A DNA stretch of 64,000 nucleotides. Source: Coptis chinensis. Its lineage: Eukaryota > Streptophyta > Magnoliopsida > Ranunculales > Ranunculaceae. The DNA is taken from assembly GCA_015680905.1 (NCBI GenBank), contig CM027381.1, positions 66,887,501 through 66,951,500 on the forward strand. Direction: 5' to 3'. Shown one piece after another: positions 12,547-24,592 of this stretch; the first letter of the stretch is position 1, and the number at the start of each line of letters is the position of its first letter. The notes beneath the pieces were generated by a model. That model was not told the origin of the DNA and ran no database searches. It worked only from the letters and a program-made list of their open reading frames with translations. The translations under genes were made by a program, and so were the position numbers.

Positions 12547-12801
12547 TGTTGACATATATGAGTGTCCTCGAGCCTACTATAATATATTAATAGAATTGAC
12601 CCTTCACAGAAGTTCGAGTTTATGGATAAATTGACAATTTAACATGGTATCAGAGTCACTGGTTTCTGAGAGGTCTCAGGTTCAACTCCTACCAGGTGAA
12701 GATGTGCAGTCCTTCTACCTGTGTATTTCCAGCGTGTCCCGCTAAGGGGGAGTGCTGACATATATGAGCCTCTAATATATTAATAGAATTAACCTTTCAC
12801 A
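12547..12801 (+). mobile_element. TRIM retrotransposon (+)
   Basis: Miniature LTR element. The left LTR is 12547-12644 (98 bp, TGTTGACATATATGAG...TTTAACA). It is followed at once by TGGTATCAGAG (12645), the initiator-tRNA-Met primer site. A ~100-bp internal part follows, then the purine tract GCTAAGGGGGAG (12741). The right LTR starts at 12753 and is cut off at about 12801. No coding capacity. It interrupts the FAR1-like pseudogene. Confidence 0.8.
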
Positions 12802-13103
12802 TACTATAGAGATAAAACAGACAACATGGTAACGAACTGAAAACCGCCTCGCAACCGGTAGAGTTCGTTACCTAAATAAAAACTAAAACTCTACCTAAAT
12901 ACCATTACAATCTATACCATACTATAGAGATAAAACAGACAACATGGTTACGAACCTGAGTAAACAAATTGAAAAAACTTTCAAAGTAAGCTAAAGCTTC
13001 CCTTATTAGGTCTTGGAACGAAAGAAGAAATAGTTTGGGATGAAAGTCCGGGGCGTTGCAATCAAGATTTCGTAGTTAGACCGTTGATATCGAGCTGATA
13101 CCA
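12802..13103. repeat. Spacer with ~125-bp-spaced direct repeat
   Basis: The phrase ACTATAGAGATAAAACAGAC followed by AACATGGT occurs twice, at about 12803 and 12923. No gene. It sits between oppositely oriented TRIM copies. Confidence 0.5.
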
Positions 13104-13639
13104 TGTTAAATTGCCAATTTCTCCATAAGCTCGAACTTATGTGAAGGGTCAATTCTATTAATATATTAGAGGCTCATATATGTCAACACTCCCCTCGATA
13201 CGCTAAAAATACATGTAAGGATCGGACATCTTCACCGGTAGAGTTGAACCCGACCTCTCGTAAAACCAAACCAAGCTCGATACCATGTTAAGTTGTCAAT
13301 TTCTCCATTAGCTCAAACTTCTGTGCAGGGCCAATTCTATTAATATATTATAGTAGGCTCGGGGACACTCATATATGTCAACACTCTCCCTCAGCGAGAC
13401 ATGCTGGAAATACACAAGTAGAAGGACTGGACATCTTTACCTGGCCGACAGGAGTGGAAATGCACAGGTAGAAGGACTGGACATCTTCACCTGGTAGGAG
13501 TTGAACCCGAGACCTCTCAAAAACCAAAGCCTCCAATACCATGTTAAATTGTCAATTTCTCCATAAGCTCGAACTTATGTGAAGGGTCAATCCTATTAAT
13601 ATATCAGAGTATGCTTGGGGACACTCATATATGTCAACA
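13104..13639 (-). mobile_element. Tandem TRIM array (-), three LTRs
   Basis: Three LTRs in minus orientation at 13104-13188, 13286-13383 and 13542-13639, separated by two internal segments. Each LTR is followed on the minus strand by TGGTATCRRGC-like primer sites and preceded by purine tracts (complements of CTCCCCTC and CTCTCCCTC). LTR-internal-LTR-internal-LTR suggests unequal recombination between copies. The second internal part also contains a partial duplication of the TGGAAATNCACANGTAGAAGG phrase (13408 and 13453). The whole nest 12547-13639 is flanked by GTTAC and ATTAC. Confidence 0.75.
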
Positions 13640-14740
13640 ATTACTAATGTCTCAATTTTAGTAAAGCACAACTTTTCTTGAAATTTCTACATAACATGCC
13701 GAAGATAGTAACGATGACGAGTATCAGGGAAGACTTTTGCAATGGCTGCAATCATCCCTCTATCTTGGTCAGTGATGATTGCAGTTGGTGCACGACCACC
13801 CATGGCTGCAAGCTAGGCCTTAAATAACCATATCAATGTATCTTCTGTCTCATCAAGTAACAACGTGCAACCAAACTGAATCGACTGTATATGATGGTTG
13901 ACTCCAGTAAAAAGGGCAAAAGGCATAGAGTATACATTCATACGATATGTGGTATGAAAAGAGACAACATCCCTGAAATACTCATACTGCACTCGAGACC
14001 TCCCATCAACCCAGAAAAAGTTTACTACAGTTCTATTTTGATCTAGATCAATAATATAGTAGAACTAGGGATTCTTGGCACTCTTCTGCATAAAATATCT
14101 AAGCACGGTAGTTGCATCACCTTTTTTAGGCATCTTTCTAGACAAACTATAATGATGGTTCTAGAAATCCTTCTTTGTAAACCCAAGTTTTTCTCCACTA
14201 AAAACAGTTGCAACGTTTTCGACAGGTAAACCATTTTCACCAAAAATTTCAGTCAACCTCTTCACCGCTTCAGACATATTTTTGTTCGATCTCATGCAAT
14301 TTCTCTTTGCTAGACTAACCAAACTATGGCTATGTTCATTTTCAGTGCAACTTACAGAGTATATCTCTTCGTGTTTTCTTTTCGTAATACGTATTCTAGC
14401 GGGGCAACTACACCTGACAGTGCTAGTATTTCTAGAAACACCCACTTCTTCCACTTCTCTTTTGTTGTTATGGACCCCTTCATATGTGCAAATCATTAAA
14501 CAACCCGTAGCAAAATCCACATCTTTTTTCCTATCCGTCGACCGAACATGAGTCTCAAATCCCTCTTGTAGACCATACTGTTTGTAGCAAGTCTTTGTGT
14601 CGTCAATACTACTAAAAACCATACCTACAAACGGAGTAACTAGTTTATGCGTTTCTCTATCTGGGATTTATTCGAAGAAGACCCAACAACTACGTCTTTG
14701 TCGATACTAATTGTTACATTTTCTGCCGTTGACTCCATTT

Positions 14741-15169
14741 CTTCCAATTTTAGGTTTGAGTTCTCAATTTGGAGAAGGGAGAAGGCAAATCTAGCTAGAT
14801 TTTCTGTTTGAATTTTTCTGTGTTCCGGTAGTTTGAATTTTTTGGTTTGAATTTGGAGGTGATTTGGAGCAAATTGTATCAAAGTTGTTAGAGTTTGGTT
14901 TGATTTTGTGTTTATCAATGTTGACTTTGGAGGTGAAAATGGTTTGATTTTGGAGGAAATTTGGGCGTGAGGAATAGGAGCGCAAAACCCTTCGTAAGTT
15001 TTATGGATATATGTCGGTGTAAATATGGCTTAATTTCGAAATATCTTGTTTGATCCTTATTTGGATTTAGGATGATCCAACGGTGGCATTTCAATTGTAA
15101 GATGGTTGTCTCGATTTTGGCTGTCAACCTAGCCGGACAGTATATATATTATAGGATATATTAAGAAAA
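14741..15169. other. Upstream of FAR1-like pseudogene
   Basis: Probably its former 5' region (minus-strand transcription). Repeated TTTGGTTTGA/TTGGAGGTGA phrases are present at about 14810-14960. No gene recognised. Confidence 0.3.
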
Positions 15170-15262
15170 AAAACCGCCTAGCGCCTAGCCCGTTTAGGCA
15201 CTTGCCTAGAAGGTCTATGTGCTAGGCGCTCTCCCACCGCCCAACTACCGCCTAGTGTTTTT
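15170..15262. repeat. CCTAGGCGC-rich dispersed repeat
   Basis: A run of CGCCTAG/CTAGGCG motifs in both orientations (CCGCCTAGCGCCTAGCCCG ... CTAGGCGC ... CCGCCTAG), ending near TTTAGAACATTG. This style of repeat recurs in many plant genomes. The class is not certain from sequence alone. Confidence 0.45.
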
Positions 15263-16505
15263 TAGAACATTGCGTCAAGGTAGTCTAAGCTACAGAGATC
15301 ATCAATATGAAATTATGAACCGATGCTAAGCTAGGCCAACAATGGCACACAATCGAAGTTCTCCCAATATTGTGTTGAGGTATAAAGCCTATAATACATA
15401 GCAGGGATGGTTTGGTCAAATTGTCATTGACTTTGCCGTCCTGACTACTGTGTAGTGATTAGTGGAAAGCTTCAAACACAGAGTGTCAAATTTACATCCA
15501 AGCACATTCAATACCAAGTTCTAAAACAACATGGAAAGAAATATTGAAGAAGTTTTTTCGTTGTAATAACTGTAGTGACTTCCAACAACCGTTGTTACAT
15601 GTGCACAATTCTCAGCTTTTAAGCCACATTCTCCTGTTGTTTGAGTGAAACATAAAACAGGTTTCAAAGATTCCAACAGTCCAACAATATTGGAAGAGAA
15701 GGAAAAAAGATGGTAATGGGTAGGGGTTATTAAAAGTAAATTTTCCAAATCACCATGTCATAGAACAATAATCGTCATCCAAATCAACAACACCAAAAGC
15801 GCTGCAGATGAAGAAGAGAAGATCCCAGAGAAAATGGAGATCACCAATCATTAAAGAAACAAGAATTTTCCCTAGAAGATATCACACGCAACATAGTATT
15901 TAAATATAGGAGGATGGATAACAGCTTTAAGGTGGGTTTTAACCCATGTATGCAGAATGAGAAGGTTTTCACCCATGTATTTTTCCCCTTCCTTTGATCA
16001 CCTAGATGAGAGAACTGGTGGTTACTGTTTTATGGATTGATTCCAAGCCAATCAAGATATCGTCTCCACATGACCCATTTGATTGCCCGATAAAAGAAAT
16101 CTCACTTGAGTTATGAAATCAAAACATAGTTCCCCACTTTGACCTTGGAGATCTTTTAGGCCAAAACTGGTTGCTCGGACTTTTCTCGAGGCCCACTTGA
16201 TTAGAGTAATCAGGCAGAAACGACACTTATAGAACTAGTCTACCTTGCTTAGATTCAAGGACTGCAAAGAGAAATTTCTTTCTCAAAAAACGATAATCAA
16301 CTCGAATCAACAAGTTGGTGGTGTGTCATATTTAATTTTATCATCTCCCTTTGAGTTACTAGTTTTGCATGATTTCTTCGCCTTCTAATCTCTCTTTTGT
16401 TTCTTTAGAAACCCCCGAGGTTCACTAAGGATCTTTCGCACTATCCTCTAGAGTTGCAAAGGATATACCTAAATTAGACATGTAACGATAATATGTGCCT
16501 AATTA
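15263..16505. other. Intergenic, no gene seen
   Basis: Short ORFs only, with no recognisable protein. No structure was noted. Confidence 0.35.
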
Positions 16506-16718
16506 TTAAACACATGTTAGACTTTGACAAGCTCCTCCATTTTTCCAAATTTTACAGAGACCGGATACAAGAGAATTATAGCAATAAACATTTGGTGAAA
16601 TCCCTTCATCACTCATTCCCTCCAAAACCTTTCTAGCCTCTTCCACTTTACTATCACGAGAGTGACCTGCAATAAGAGTTGTGTATATCCGAGCATTTGG
16701 CTTCGCACCACCCCGCAA
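16506..16718 (-). pseudogene. PPR protein fragment
   Basis: About 70 residues of a pentatricopeptide-repeat protein. Two motifs are visible: PNARIYTTLIAGHSRDSKVE, EARKVLEGM, and then PNVYCYNSLVSGLCK, each with the normal ~35-residue spacing. PPR proteins bind organellar RNA and usually have ten or more repeats. Here the frame degenerates after SGLCK, and nothing similar is found upstream. It is therefore a stray gene fragment, possibly captured by a transposable element. Confidence 0.7.
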
Positions 16719-18194
16719 CCATCAATTATTATACTATAAGTCACCATTGTGCACCTTTACTTTCTTCCTCTTCATCTCATCAAGAAGCCGGAAATCTATA
16801 GGAACTTTTACCTACACAAAGTAGAAATCTGGGATTAGTTTGGGCATTCTATGATTGTTCGCTCACCCCAAACCATCCCATCTTTGAGGAAGTACAACAC
16901 TAGACATGAAACTCATAATAAACACCACCCTAGAATAAGGACCTTCCTAATATGGCAATCCCTACGCCAAAGATCCTCCAACCTGAAGCGTAAAGCCCGT
17001 GGTCCTGTGCGGTTCGATACATTACATCTTTGTGATAGCACTTGGTCCTTTTGCAAGGGAATGCACATGGCTTTTCTATAGGAATTAACGCAAATGTAAA
17101 CAACGTTAGTTTTGTGGTTGTGCCCTACGATTCAATAAGATATTGAGTTGGTCAAGGCTTCCAATATGGATGGAAAACTAACTTCATAAAGGAAGTCGCC
17201 TCTCCAAATATGTAGTGCCTCCCTACATCATCAAGTAAATAAGTGTCTTGATTGGAAAGAATCATGTAGCTGTAGTATGTCGCTCTATCTCCCCGATAAT
17301 CAATGCGACCAAACTCTTTGCTTTCAAATGTATTCTCAGAAACACGATGCCATTGATATTATACAGTTGAATATAATATATCAATTAATACGTGAAGGTA
17401 TATTGTCTTAGGCAATCGTGTCTAAGTCGAGTACAAGATGGTGAAACCGTTGGTTGCCATGCATGGCCCAACAAATTATATCAAATGTCAATCACAAATT
17501 TAAATGTCAATTTGTTGATTTGGTTTTCCTAAAGTTTGTAGTTGGGTCCTAATTTGCTTTAACCTTCTCGCTTCTAAGCTATCTGAATCAATCTTTAAAT
17601 TGCATGACTAGGGGATATTTTATGTTCAGTGTACTTAAGTACCTAAACTCAATAAAACTTTATTTGCTAACAAAACTTTGTTTGCTATTGTTAACGGATC
17701 CTTATAGTAGAGTTTGCCTCTTTCGGATTCACTTCTCGTCGCTTTCTTTACGGGTAATGTTAAAATTTTAAATTACATGATTTACTTCATAATTTTTGTT
17801 TGTGCATGTAATTATATATCCGAAAGTAATTTCTTTTCTTTTATATTAGATTTTTTGTGAGTGCATGATTAAATTTTTTTGTGTGTTCAATCTAACTACT
17901 CTATATATCTCCGAGTAAATTCTTTTGTGTATGTTCAATCTAACTACTCTATTTTAAGTGTCCCTTACAATTATAATTCTGCATTTTTTTATCTTTATTA
18001 TAAGAAATCCCTATGGCCAAGGAGAAGAATAAACAAAGTTCAGAAATCAAGGCTAAGATGCAATCTTCTCCCACAAAGAGAGTTGGTTATAAATGATTTA
18101 TGCTACTACCGAATTTCAAATATTCAAGAGTTCAATTTATGCACGAGAAGAAACCGTGAATAGGCAAAGATACATCACTACCGATGTTGATTTT
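16719..18194. other. No recognisable gene; open-frame remnant
   Basis: One minus-strand frame is open from about 17350 to 17150 (~66 codons, with ESKEFGRIDYRGDRATYY and YLLDDVGRHYIFGEATSFMK). It looks coding in composition but I do not recognise the family. A short direct repeat, TTCAATCTAACTACTCTAT, lies at about 17886 and 17935. Confidence 0.25.
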
Positions 18195-19105
18195 CTAACA
18201 TCAACAACAATTCAACAAATTTTGATTTGTCAGATTTTGATATCATTGACAGCATTCCACTTCAAGAAAAGTACTCGGATATTGGTAAGTATTAAATTAA
18301 ACACGTTGAATATTTCGATTAATAACTTATATACTTTTTCTTATCAATTTTTTCTTTATATAGAACTATAGGACTTTGGTGAACCCAACAAAATTTGTTC
18401 TTTTGTGGAGCTATACTCCTGAATGAATAAAGGAACAACAAGAAACAAAAAGGGACAACTTCCTACATTCTCCATTTGTTGTCAAGGGGAAAGATACAAC
18501 TTCCACTATTGAAGAATCCTCCACAATTCTTAAAGGATCTCGCTTTGAATCAAGGGGACCAAAAAGCACTCATTTTATTGAAAACATAAGATCATATAAT
18601 TCGATCTTTGCTTTCACATCAATGGGTGGAAAAATAGACTATGCAATTAACAATGGTGGTGGTCCATATGTCTTCATAATTCATGGACAAAATACCATAA
18701 AATTGATCGTTATTTCCAACGAGATAAACCAAAGTTTGTGCAAAGTTATATATATGACATAGAGAACGAGGTGTCCAATAGGTTAAGTGCTCTCCTAATC
18801 AAGCACTCTAACAAGCATTAGATGGTAGTATAGTTGAAGGATTTATAACAATGCTGAATGAGGAAAAATGAAATTGCAAAGGCCTTCGAATGGCACGAGA
18901 TAGGTTCAATGAAGAGGACTACATACATGTACGATTAGACTCATTAACACACGCCAAAAATGCAAGACATTACAACACCTCCGCACATACATCTAGTAGC
19001 AAAGACTGATGCTTGGAAATGGAGTTGAATTTCATCATCGAGATATAGTTGTTGAACACCAAGAAGAAGGCCTCAAACGAATTACTCGAACATTATCCTA
19101 GCTTT
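18195..19105 (+). pseudogene. Helitron Rep/helicase N-terminal remnant
   Basis: Remnant of the N-terminal Helitron_like_N region of a plant Helitron replicase. Visible blocks in order: DIIDSIPLQEKYSDIG (18235-18285), a probable intron, DFGEPNKIC (about 18372), IENIRSYNSIFAFTSMGGKI and DYAINNGGGPYVFIIHGQN (18576-18700), then KPKFVQSYIYDIENEVSNRL (about 18729-18788) and HHRDIVVEHQEEGLKRI (about 19034-19085). Several frameshifts separate them. Homology ends at the CCTAGCTTT that corresponds to the family's HPSY/F position, exactly where a CACTA terminus begins. The catalytic HUH and helicase domains are missing from the adjacent sequence. Confidence 0.75.
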
Positions 19106-19550
19106 CACTATAAGAAAGTCGACTTTTAGCCACGCACCAAAACCGTGGGTAAGGGTTTTAGCTATCGGCTATCACCGCCGCAAGTCCGTGGGGTTTTGAC
19201 CCGCCGGGAAAATGTTAGCTACAAATAATGACCATGGGTAATTGCGACGGTCCATGCAAATGTGCCTCGCCGTAGGAACTTGCCACATTGTGAATGATCA
19301 GGGCAAATGCCGCCGCAAGTGCCATAGATAATGACTCGTGGATTAGCCAGATCAACTATCACAACGCCGACACCGTGGCATAAGCCGTGGGCAAGTGCCA
19401 TCGATAATAACCGTGGCATAATCCGTTGCAATTATTTTTATGAGAGATAAAGTTGTGCATAATCCGTGGTAAAAGTACCTCTGCCCACACACATCTTTTA
19501 TGCTATTCACGGACATTGGCGTGGCTAAAACGCTTTAGAATTAAAAAAAA
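19106..19550. mobile_element. CACTA-type element, non-autonomous
   Basis: The left end is CACTATAAGAAAGTCGAC, matching the CACTA/En-Spm terminus. It is followed by GC-rich subterminal repeats based on CCGTGG and GCCACG (19125-19470). The likely right end is degenerate: GCGTGGCTAAAA at 19520 is the complement of TTTTAGCCACGC at 19124, but the final TATAGTG is lost. It contains no transposase. It interrupts the Helitron remnant, with TTT directly before CACTA. Confidence 0.65.
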
Positions 19551-19557
19551 CAAAGAT

Positions 19558-19577
19558 AATATATATATATATATATA
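19558..19577. repeat. (AT)n microsatellite
   Basis: About ten uninterrupted AT units. Confidence 0.8.
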
Positions 19578-21454
19578 CTAGTTTTATCCACTTTTTGCCT
19601 TTCAATCCAACTAATAATCCATCCATCTTAATAACAATATTACAAAGAAACCACATTTCCAATCAAAATTCCTTTGCGAAAAAATAGATAAAGAGATCTA
19701 ATATTCATACAAGTAAAAAAAAAAATTATGTAGCATTTATTACCACAAACTCAATAAGTTTTCAAAAAAAAAAAAAAAAAAAACACAAACTTAATATATT
19801 ATGAATTTCCAAATATTTTTCAATATATTTCATCACCCCGTACAAGTAATAATGCCTTAGTTCACCTCGCACATGTTTCTCCGCTTTTTATCATTCCCTT
19901 GCACTTAAATACTTTCGAAAATTATTTGAAGTCCTAGCTTCATAGAACCCTAGCCTTAATAACCTTTTCATGAGCATCCACATACATACAAATACCTACA
20001 TACAAATGAATCACAAGGAAATAATATTAAAGTCAAAATCCCATAAGTCTAAAAAAGTCGAACCTAGATGAATGGAAAAGTCGCAGATAATAGCACATAG
20101 CAAGAGCATTTCTATGTGCTACAATTAAAACTTAAATTAGCATCTCACTTTGTTTTTACTTGCTCTAAAAAATACCATCTAAAGGAAATTAAATTAATCA
20201 ATGGACAGTGGTTTCCACTAACTTGGGCTTGACATCTACTCTGCATAACTAGTTGAACTTGGGCTGCTCTACATTGCCTAATTGTTCCAATCAAGTCGCA
20301 TTCATCATGTGTAAGTGCGTAACATATATTTCTAATTTCTACAAGCTATGTATAGAAACTCCAGAAAAAAATGCCACATGTTCTACTAATGTAATACGTA
20401 AAAGATGAGATGATGGAGATTCTTCTTGAGAGAGTGGTTGGACCAGCATGAGAGGTGAGTTGTTACTTCTAAGGCCCTCCTAAACTTCAAAGATTGAGGA
20501 ATTTTGGTACTTGCGTGCACCCGCAGAAAGTTATATTTGTGTAAATAAAAATCACTAATTGTTCTATCCAAATTATGTAGAGACCATCTTATTGTATGTG
20601 TCGGATCATATTGATTCACGATTGAATGGTTACACTATATGATCGACTGTTGAAATTGACATAATTCCCATACATTCCCCGAGGACGCAGTGCACTCTAT
20701 ATCAATTAGCGTTTGCTTCCCAAGCAAGACCGTGCATTTCTTAAGAAGTGGCAACCCAAAGGAAATAACCGAGGTAATCACGAATAAGGCATATCTCAAT
20801 TACCCGACAAGAAAAGAGATTAACCAGAGAAGACAAAACACATATACACAACCATAAATATAAAGAGTTCGCCATAAGACCCGATTAGAAAATTTCTGAA
20901 AGTATAAGTTCGTTACTAACCGTAACTCTATTTCCCCTGAAATTGACTTTGGTAAAATACAAGCGACGTGTTTAAACACTTAAAAGTAATACTCGGTATT
21001 AAATTCACCACAAGTCGATTTCATCATAAAAATCAACTTTTATGAGAGAACGATCATTATAACCAAAATACTTTCATTCTAAATATATAATTAAACCCCA
21101 TAACACCTCTAACCATGTTAAGTAGTTTTATATTTTATACTACTCTTTTATATTTAAAATAAATGGTATCAAACTCTCGGAAAAAAAATCTAACAATATA
21201 AATAAACCCGATATTATTTTTGTTACATCTAATATCGGTATGCCTATAAATAGGCATTCATATATGTATCCGGAAGTATAAAACATTAGTTGGAACATGC
21301 CTTAGTTAACTCTCCTAACTATTGAAAGCTCTGAGACAAATGAATTATTCTATAAAGCATAACATCCAAACCAAAAAGAAATGTCGAGAATCGTGTCAAG
21401 TAAATACACCATATTGTTACACTCACTACCTTCCTTCTTGCTCCAAGTATAAAA
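19578..21454. other. Intergenic, no gene seen
   Basis: AT-rich sequence with only short ORFs and no recognised protein. The end (21285-21459) contains AAGTATAAAACATTAG twice in context. The second copy is the target of the solo LTR and continues at 32016. Confidence 0.35.
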
Positions 21455-21459
21455 CATTA
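21455..21459. repeat. Target duplication CATTA (left)
   Basis: CATTA directly precedes the LTR start at 21460 and is repeated directly after its end (32016-32020). Confidence 0.8.
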
Positions 21460-23359
21460 TGTAACGCCCCGAATTTAAAATACGTAATTATTTATTAATT
21501 AATTAATTTAATTATTTACATAAAACCTGTTGGATTGGTTTGGGATATGTGGGCTGGTTTAAGGGGCGAGTCCAATGTTGGGCTTGGGTTTCAAACCCAA
21601 GTATATAATCACATTGTTCTAGAGAATAGGGTTTTAAGAGAATAAAAAAATAATAAAATGGAAATGAGATAAAAGCTGGATTGTTTGGGAGGGTGGAGTA
21701 GCGACGATTTCGACTACTGAGGGATTAGATAGAGCTACTAACTAAGGTGAGTAGTTAGTTTTCTACCACCCAGATATCTGGCTGATTTACACGGTCCCAT
21801 GTTTTCATTCAATTTTTTGTCCATTCTTCTTCGTCATGTATCGTATTATTAAACCGGCTAAATATTAGTATATTGTTTTGGTTATCTTTGAAAACCGAAT
21901 TATTGGAACTTCGAAGATGTCGTCCATGGCGTCGCGAGCCAAAATAATGGGATCATCCCTGTTCTTGGTTGGTTGAACTCGTTTTTGTTGTTGTGGGTTT
22001 GTGTTTTTGGTTGTTTGAATTCATTTTTGTTGTTGTGGGTTTGTATTGTTGGAGAGGAGTGGGGCTGTTCTAGTTATGCTGATACTCTGTAAAAATCGTT
22101 AATGGTGGCCAGAGATATCGCCCCTTTCGATTTGATTAGGTGGTTGTGTTGTTTTTCTTTGTTGGTTTGAGGTTGGGTAGTGATGTCGGATTAAATGTTA
22201 GATTTGGGTGGGGGCTGTAGGAGCTTGTAGAAGCTATTACTGGAGGTCGAAATATTTACAGATCTAGTTTGGGGGGGAGTGAGATTGAGGTAGCAAATCG
22301 AGGTGGAGCTTTCATTAAAGTTATAGGGTTTTTGATTTGGGTCAAAACCGATATGATGAAGAGGGGAGTTGGTGGCCGCGTATGATTTGGTGGTACGGTG
22401 GAGGAGAGAACCCGATGGAGAAGATGACCCGTTTGGGCTTTGGGCCTTGGGCCAAAGCCTTTAGGTTTGTTAGTTGGGCCGGAGTTAAGTTGTTGGGCCC
22501 GGTTTTGTTTTAAGTTGTTGGGCCATTTCTAGATTAAGCTCTATGGGCCAGTTTCATTTGTTTTGATTGGGTCCGGTTTTGTTTTAAGTTGTTGGGCCAG
22601 TTTAGCTTGATTGTTTGGGGCAGTCCATAGGACTTAATATAGATCTAATTGGGTCTTTAAATGTTTAGACTTTTAGGTTCTAAGGTTTGGGCTTGGCTAG
22701 TGGGTCCGAACCATGACCTTAACCATTACCTTAGTCATGAGCCCATGAACCATGCACCTTTGACCTTAGCCATGAACCATGGTTCACGACCCTAAATCAC
22801 CCTGAACATGGAAACAGCGGTTTGACTTTTGACAATGATGTGTTGACTTTGACCGTTGACCTTTGACTTTGATTTGTTGACCATTAACCGTGGAATGTTG
22901 ACTTTTTCCATTTTCACATATTTGATTTTATGGACAAATATAGTAATAAAATATTGTCGGAGATTGTATAACCTTGTTTGTCATTATCTAATTAAGTTTT
23001 GACGTGAGTAGTGCAATATAATATTGGCACTTAACTAGAGGGGAATTCTGATAATAAGAATTTGATATATATGTTTTTATGAGTATTAAATTATATACGG
23101 ACTTAGATTCATGGACTTTAGATTTTTGGGGATTTGATTGTGGACTGTGGACTGTTTAATTGTGCCACATTTTATGTTGTAAATTGTACGGACAAATCAA
23201 ATGCTAAAATACTGTGGAAGCTTGTATAACTTTGGTTGTCATTATCTAATTAAGATTTGATGTTGATATTGTGACATTATATAATATGTTGGGATATATA
23301 TATTAAAGGCAATAGTTTTGGAGAAATAAATATATAGACACTCCATTATTTTATCTGTG

Positions 23360-23364
23360 AGATG
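23360..23364. repeat. Target duplication AGATG of E1
   Basis: AGATG precedes the E1 left LTR and is repeated at 30551-30555 directly after the right LTR. It proves that E1 inserted as a unit into the older LTR. Confidence 0.85.
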
Positions 23365-23847
23365 TGTTTCGACCCCCCCCACGGCAAACGTCTATTGGTA
23401 GGAGTCTCCACTTTATTCGCTTTGTCGGCCAGGGCTAAAGCCCGATTCGCAATATCATGGATCAATGTCACAGGCCCGTAACTCATGTGGCTAAGGCTTA
23501 ACCTTAGCCACATGGCTTGCCACTAATGTATGTTGATTTATGTCCGTTCGTTTCTTATCAAAGAGATAATTATCGGTTAAAAGTTATAGTATATCCACAA
23601 TTACTCAAGCTACAAGATTACTTGAGCTACAAGGACTCTCTACTCTACCTATATAAATACCAAACTATTTTTCATTCCGAGAACTTCGTTCTTGAGACTT
23701 GATCCCATCGATAATTTGGATTACGTAGGCAACCGCAAAGGTACTGATCTCATCATTCCCGATCACCATCATTTTTTCTAATTACTTTTTTACGTTCTTC
23801 GTCTTTTTCATTAACACTTGGTGTTTTGATCATATTTGGTCGAACAT
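23365..23847 (+). repeat. E1 left LTR
   Basis: 483 bp, from TGTTTCGACCCC to TTTGGTCGAACA. A TATA box (CTATATAAATACC) is at about 23648. It is near-identical in layout to the LTRs at about 30084, 52295 and 63894. Confidence 0.85.
23648..23660 (+). promoter_or_regulatory. LTR TATA box of the Retand-like family
   Basis: CTATATAAATACC, about 190 bp before the LTR end. It is conserved at about 30356 and 52578 in the other LTRs. Confidence 0.55.
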
Positions 23848-23850
23848 AAT

Positions 23851-23866
23851 TGGCGCCGTCTGTGGT
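23851..23866 (+). other. E1 primer binding site
   Basis: TTGGCGCCGTCTGTGG, three bases after the LTR. This PBS string is common in plant Tat-type elements. I do not assign the tRNA. The E2 copy reads TTGGCCGTCTGCGG, with a small deletion. Confidence 0.65.
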
Positions 23867-24592
23867 TCTTATACTACACCCTCGATCACGCTTACCTGCG
23901 AAAGTTATGGCGCGCATACTCAAGAGCTCAAGGTCCCGATGTGATTCGCGGCGATCATCCAAACATGATAGTCAAGGACAACTTTGGCGCTTTGACAAAG
24001 ATAATACCTTCTAATACCGCTGTTCCACCAATGCCAAATTATTCAAGCGTGAGGTTATTGCTTGACAATTCTCCAAGATTCGATCGCGGATAATGTAAGT
24101 CATATGTCTCGAAGCACTTCTTCAAAAGTTAAAGATCGTCCAAACCAAAGTTAAAGACCGTCCGCGAAAGCGAATAATTACTACAGTGTCATCTTAAACG
24201 ACCAGCTCCACTTGCGGATGATGTTGTATCTGTCACACCACAACGTCACACCAGCGACATAATAATAGTGTGGGATCGTTTAAGTGGTGAGGATGAGATT
24301 AGCGATATTCGCAAACCATCAACGAGTTAAGAGTAATGGGCTTAATTCCCGACCTCCCGTAGAAATCTCCACCCACTTGGTCACGTTCTCCATTAGGCAA
24401 GGTATGCTTGCTAATAATCGTCCGGCACCCATACGATCCTACAAATTATCGGCAAGTCCCGAGGAATTCGATTGGCGAACGTATAATGATCGCACTCATG
24501 ATCGGAACCATCAGTATGGTGAAACACTTCAGCAACGCGGTTCTTATCATTCCGAACATTATCGTACTGAAAGCCCAACGTACAATGTCATC
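23867..24592 (+). pseudogene. E1 gag N-terminal remnant
   Basis: Collinear with the E2 leader and gag start (52786-53507). Shared phrases include the SRAQGPDVI region and GDEIS-type acidic blocks. It is broken by several frameshifts. The capsid and zinc-knuckle parts present in E2 are missing: the sequence jumps at CCCAACGTACAATGTC, about 24593, directly to the end of the protease. Confidence 0.6.

Larger units (their letters stand above)
11768..14740 (-). pseudogene. FAR1/FRS-like (MULE-derived) pseudogene
   Basis: Remnant of a FAR1-related sequence, a plant transcription-factor family descended from Mutator-like transposases. Reading right to left: a likely start near 14738 and a frameshift at about 14645. 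The FAR1 DNA-binding region is at 14622-14161 (GLQEGFETHVRST, RCSCPARIRI). The MULE transposase region is at about 14130-13690 (PTAIITDQDRGMIAAIAKVF, then PDTRHRYYLRHVM). After a TRIM nest it resumes at about 12520-12130 with DFERRW, EKWVPCYL, TFFAGMHTTGRSESMNSHY. The SWIM zinc-finger core (CECKYF, stop, FMGLLCGHMLK) is at about 11990-11930. A stop, several frameshifts and the insertion make it inactive. It has no introns apart from the inserts. Confidence 0.8.

Noticed and set aside
14282..14551. Plus-strand ORF
   Set aside because: Antisense shadow of the FAR1 DNA-binding region.
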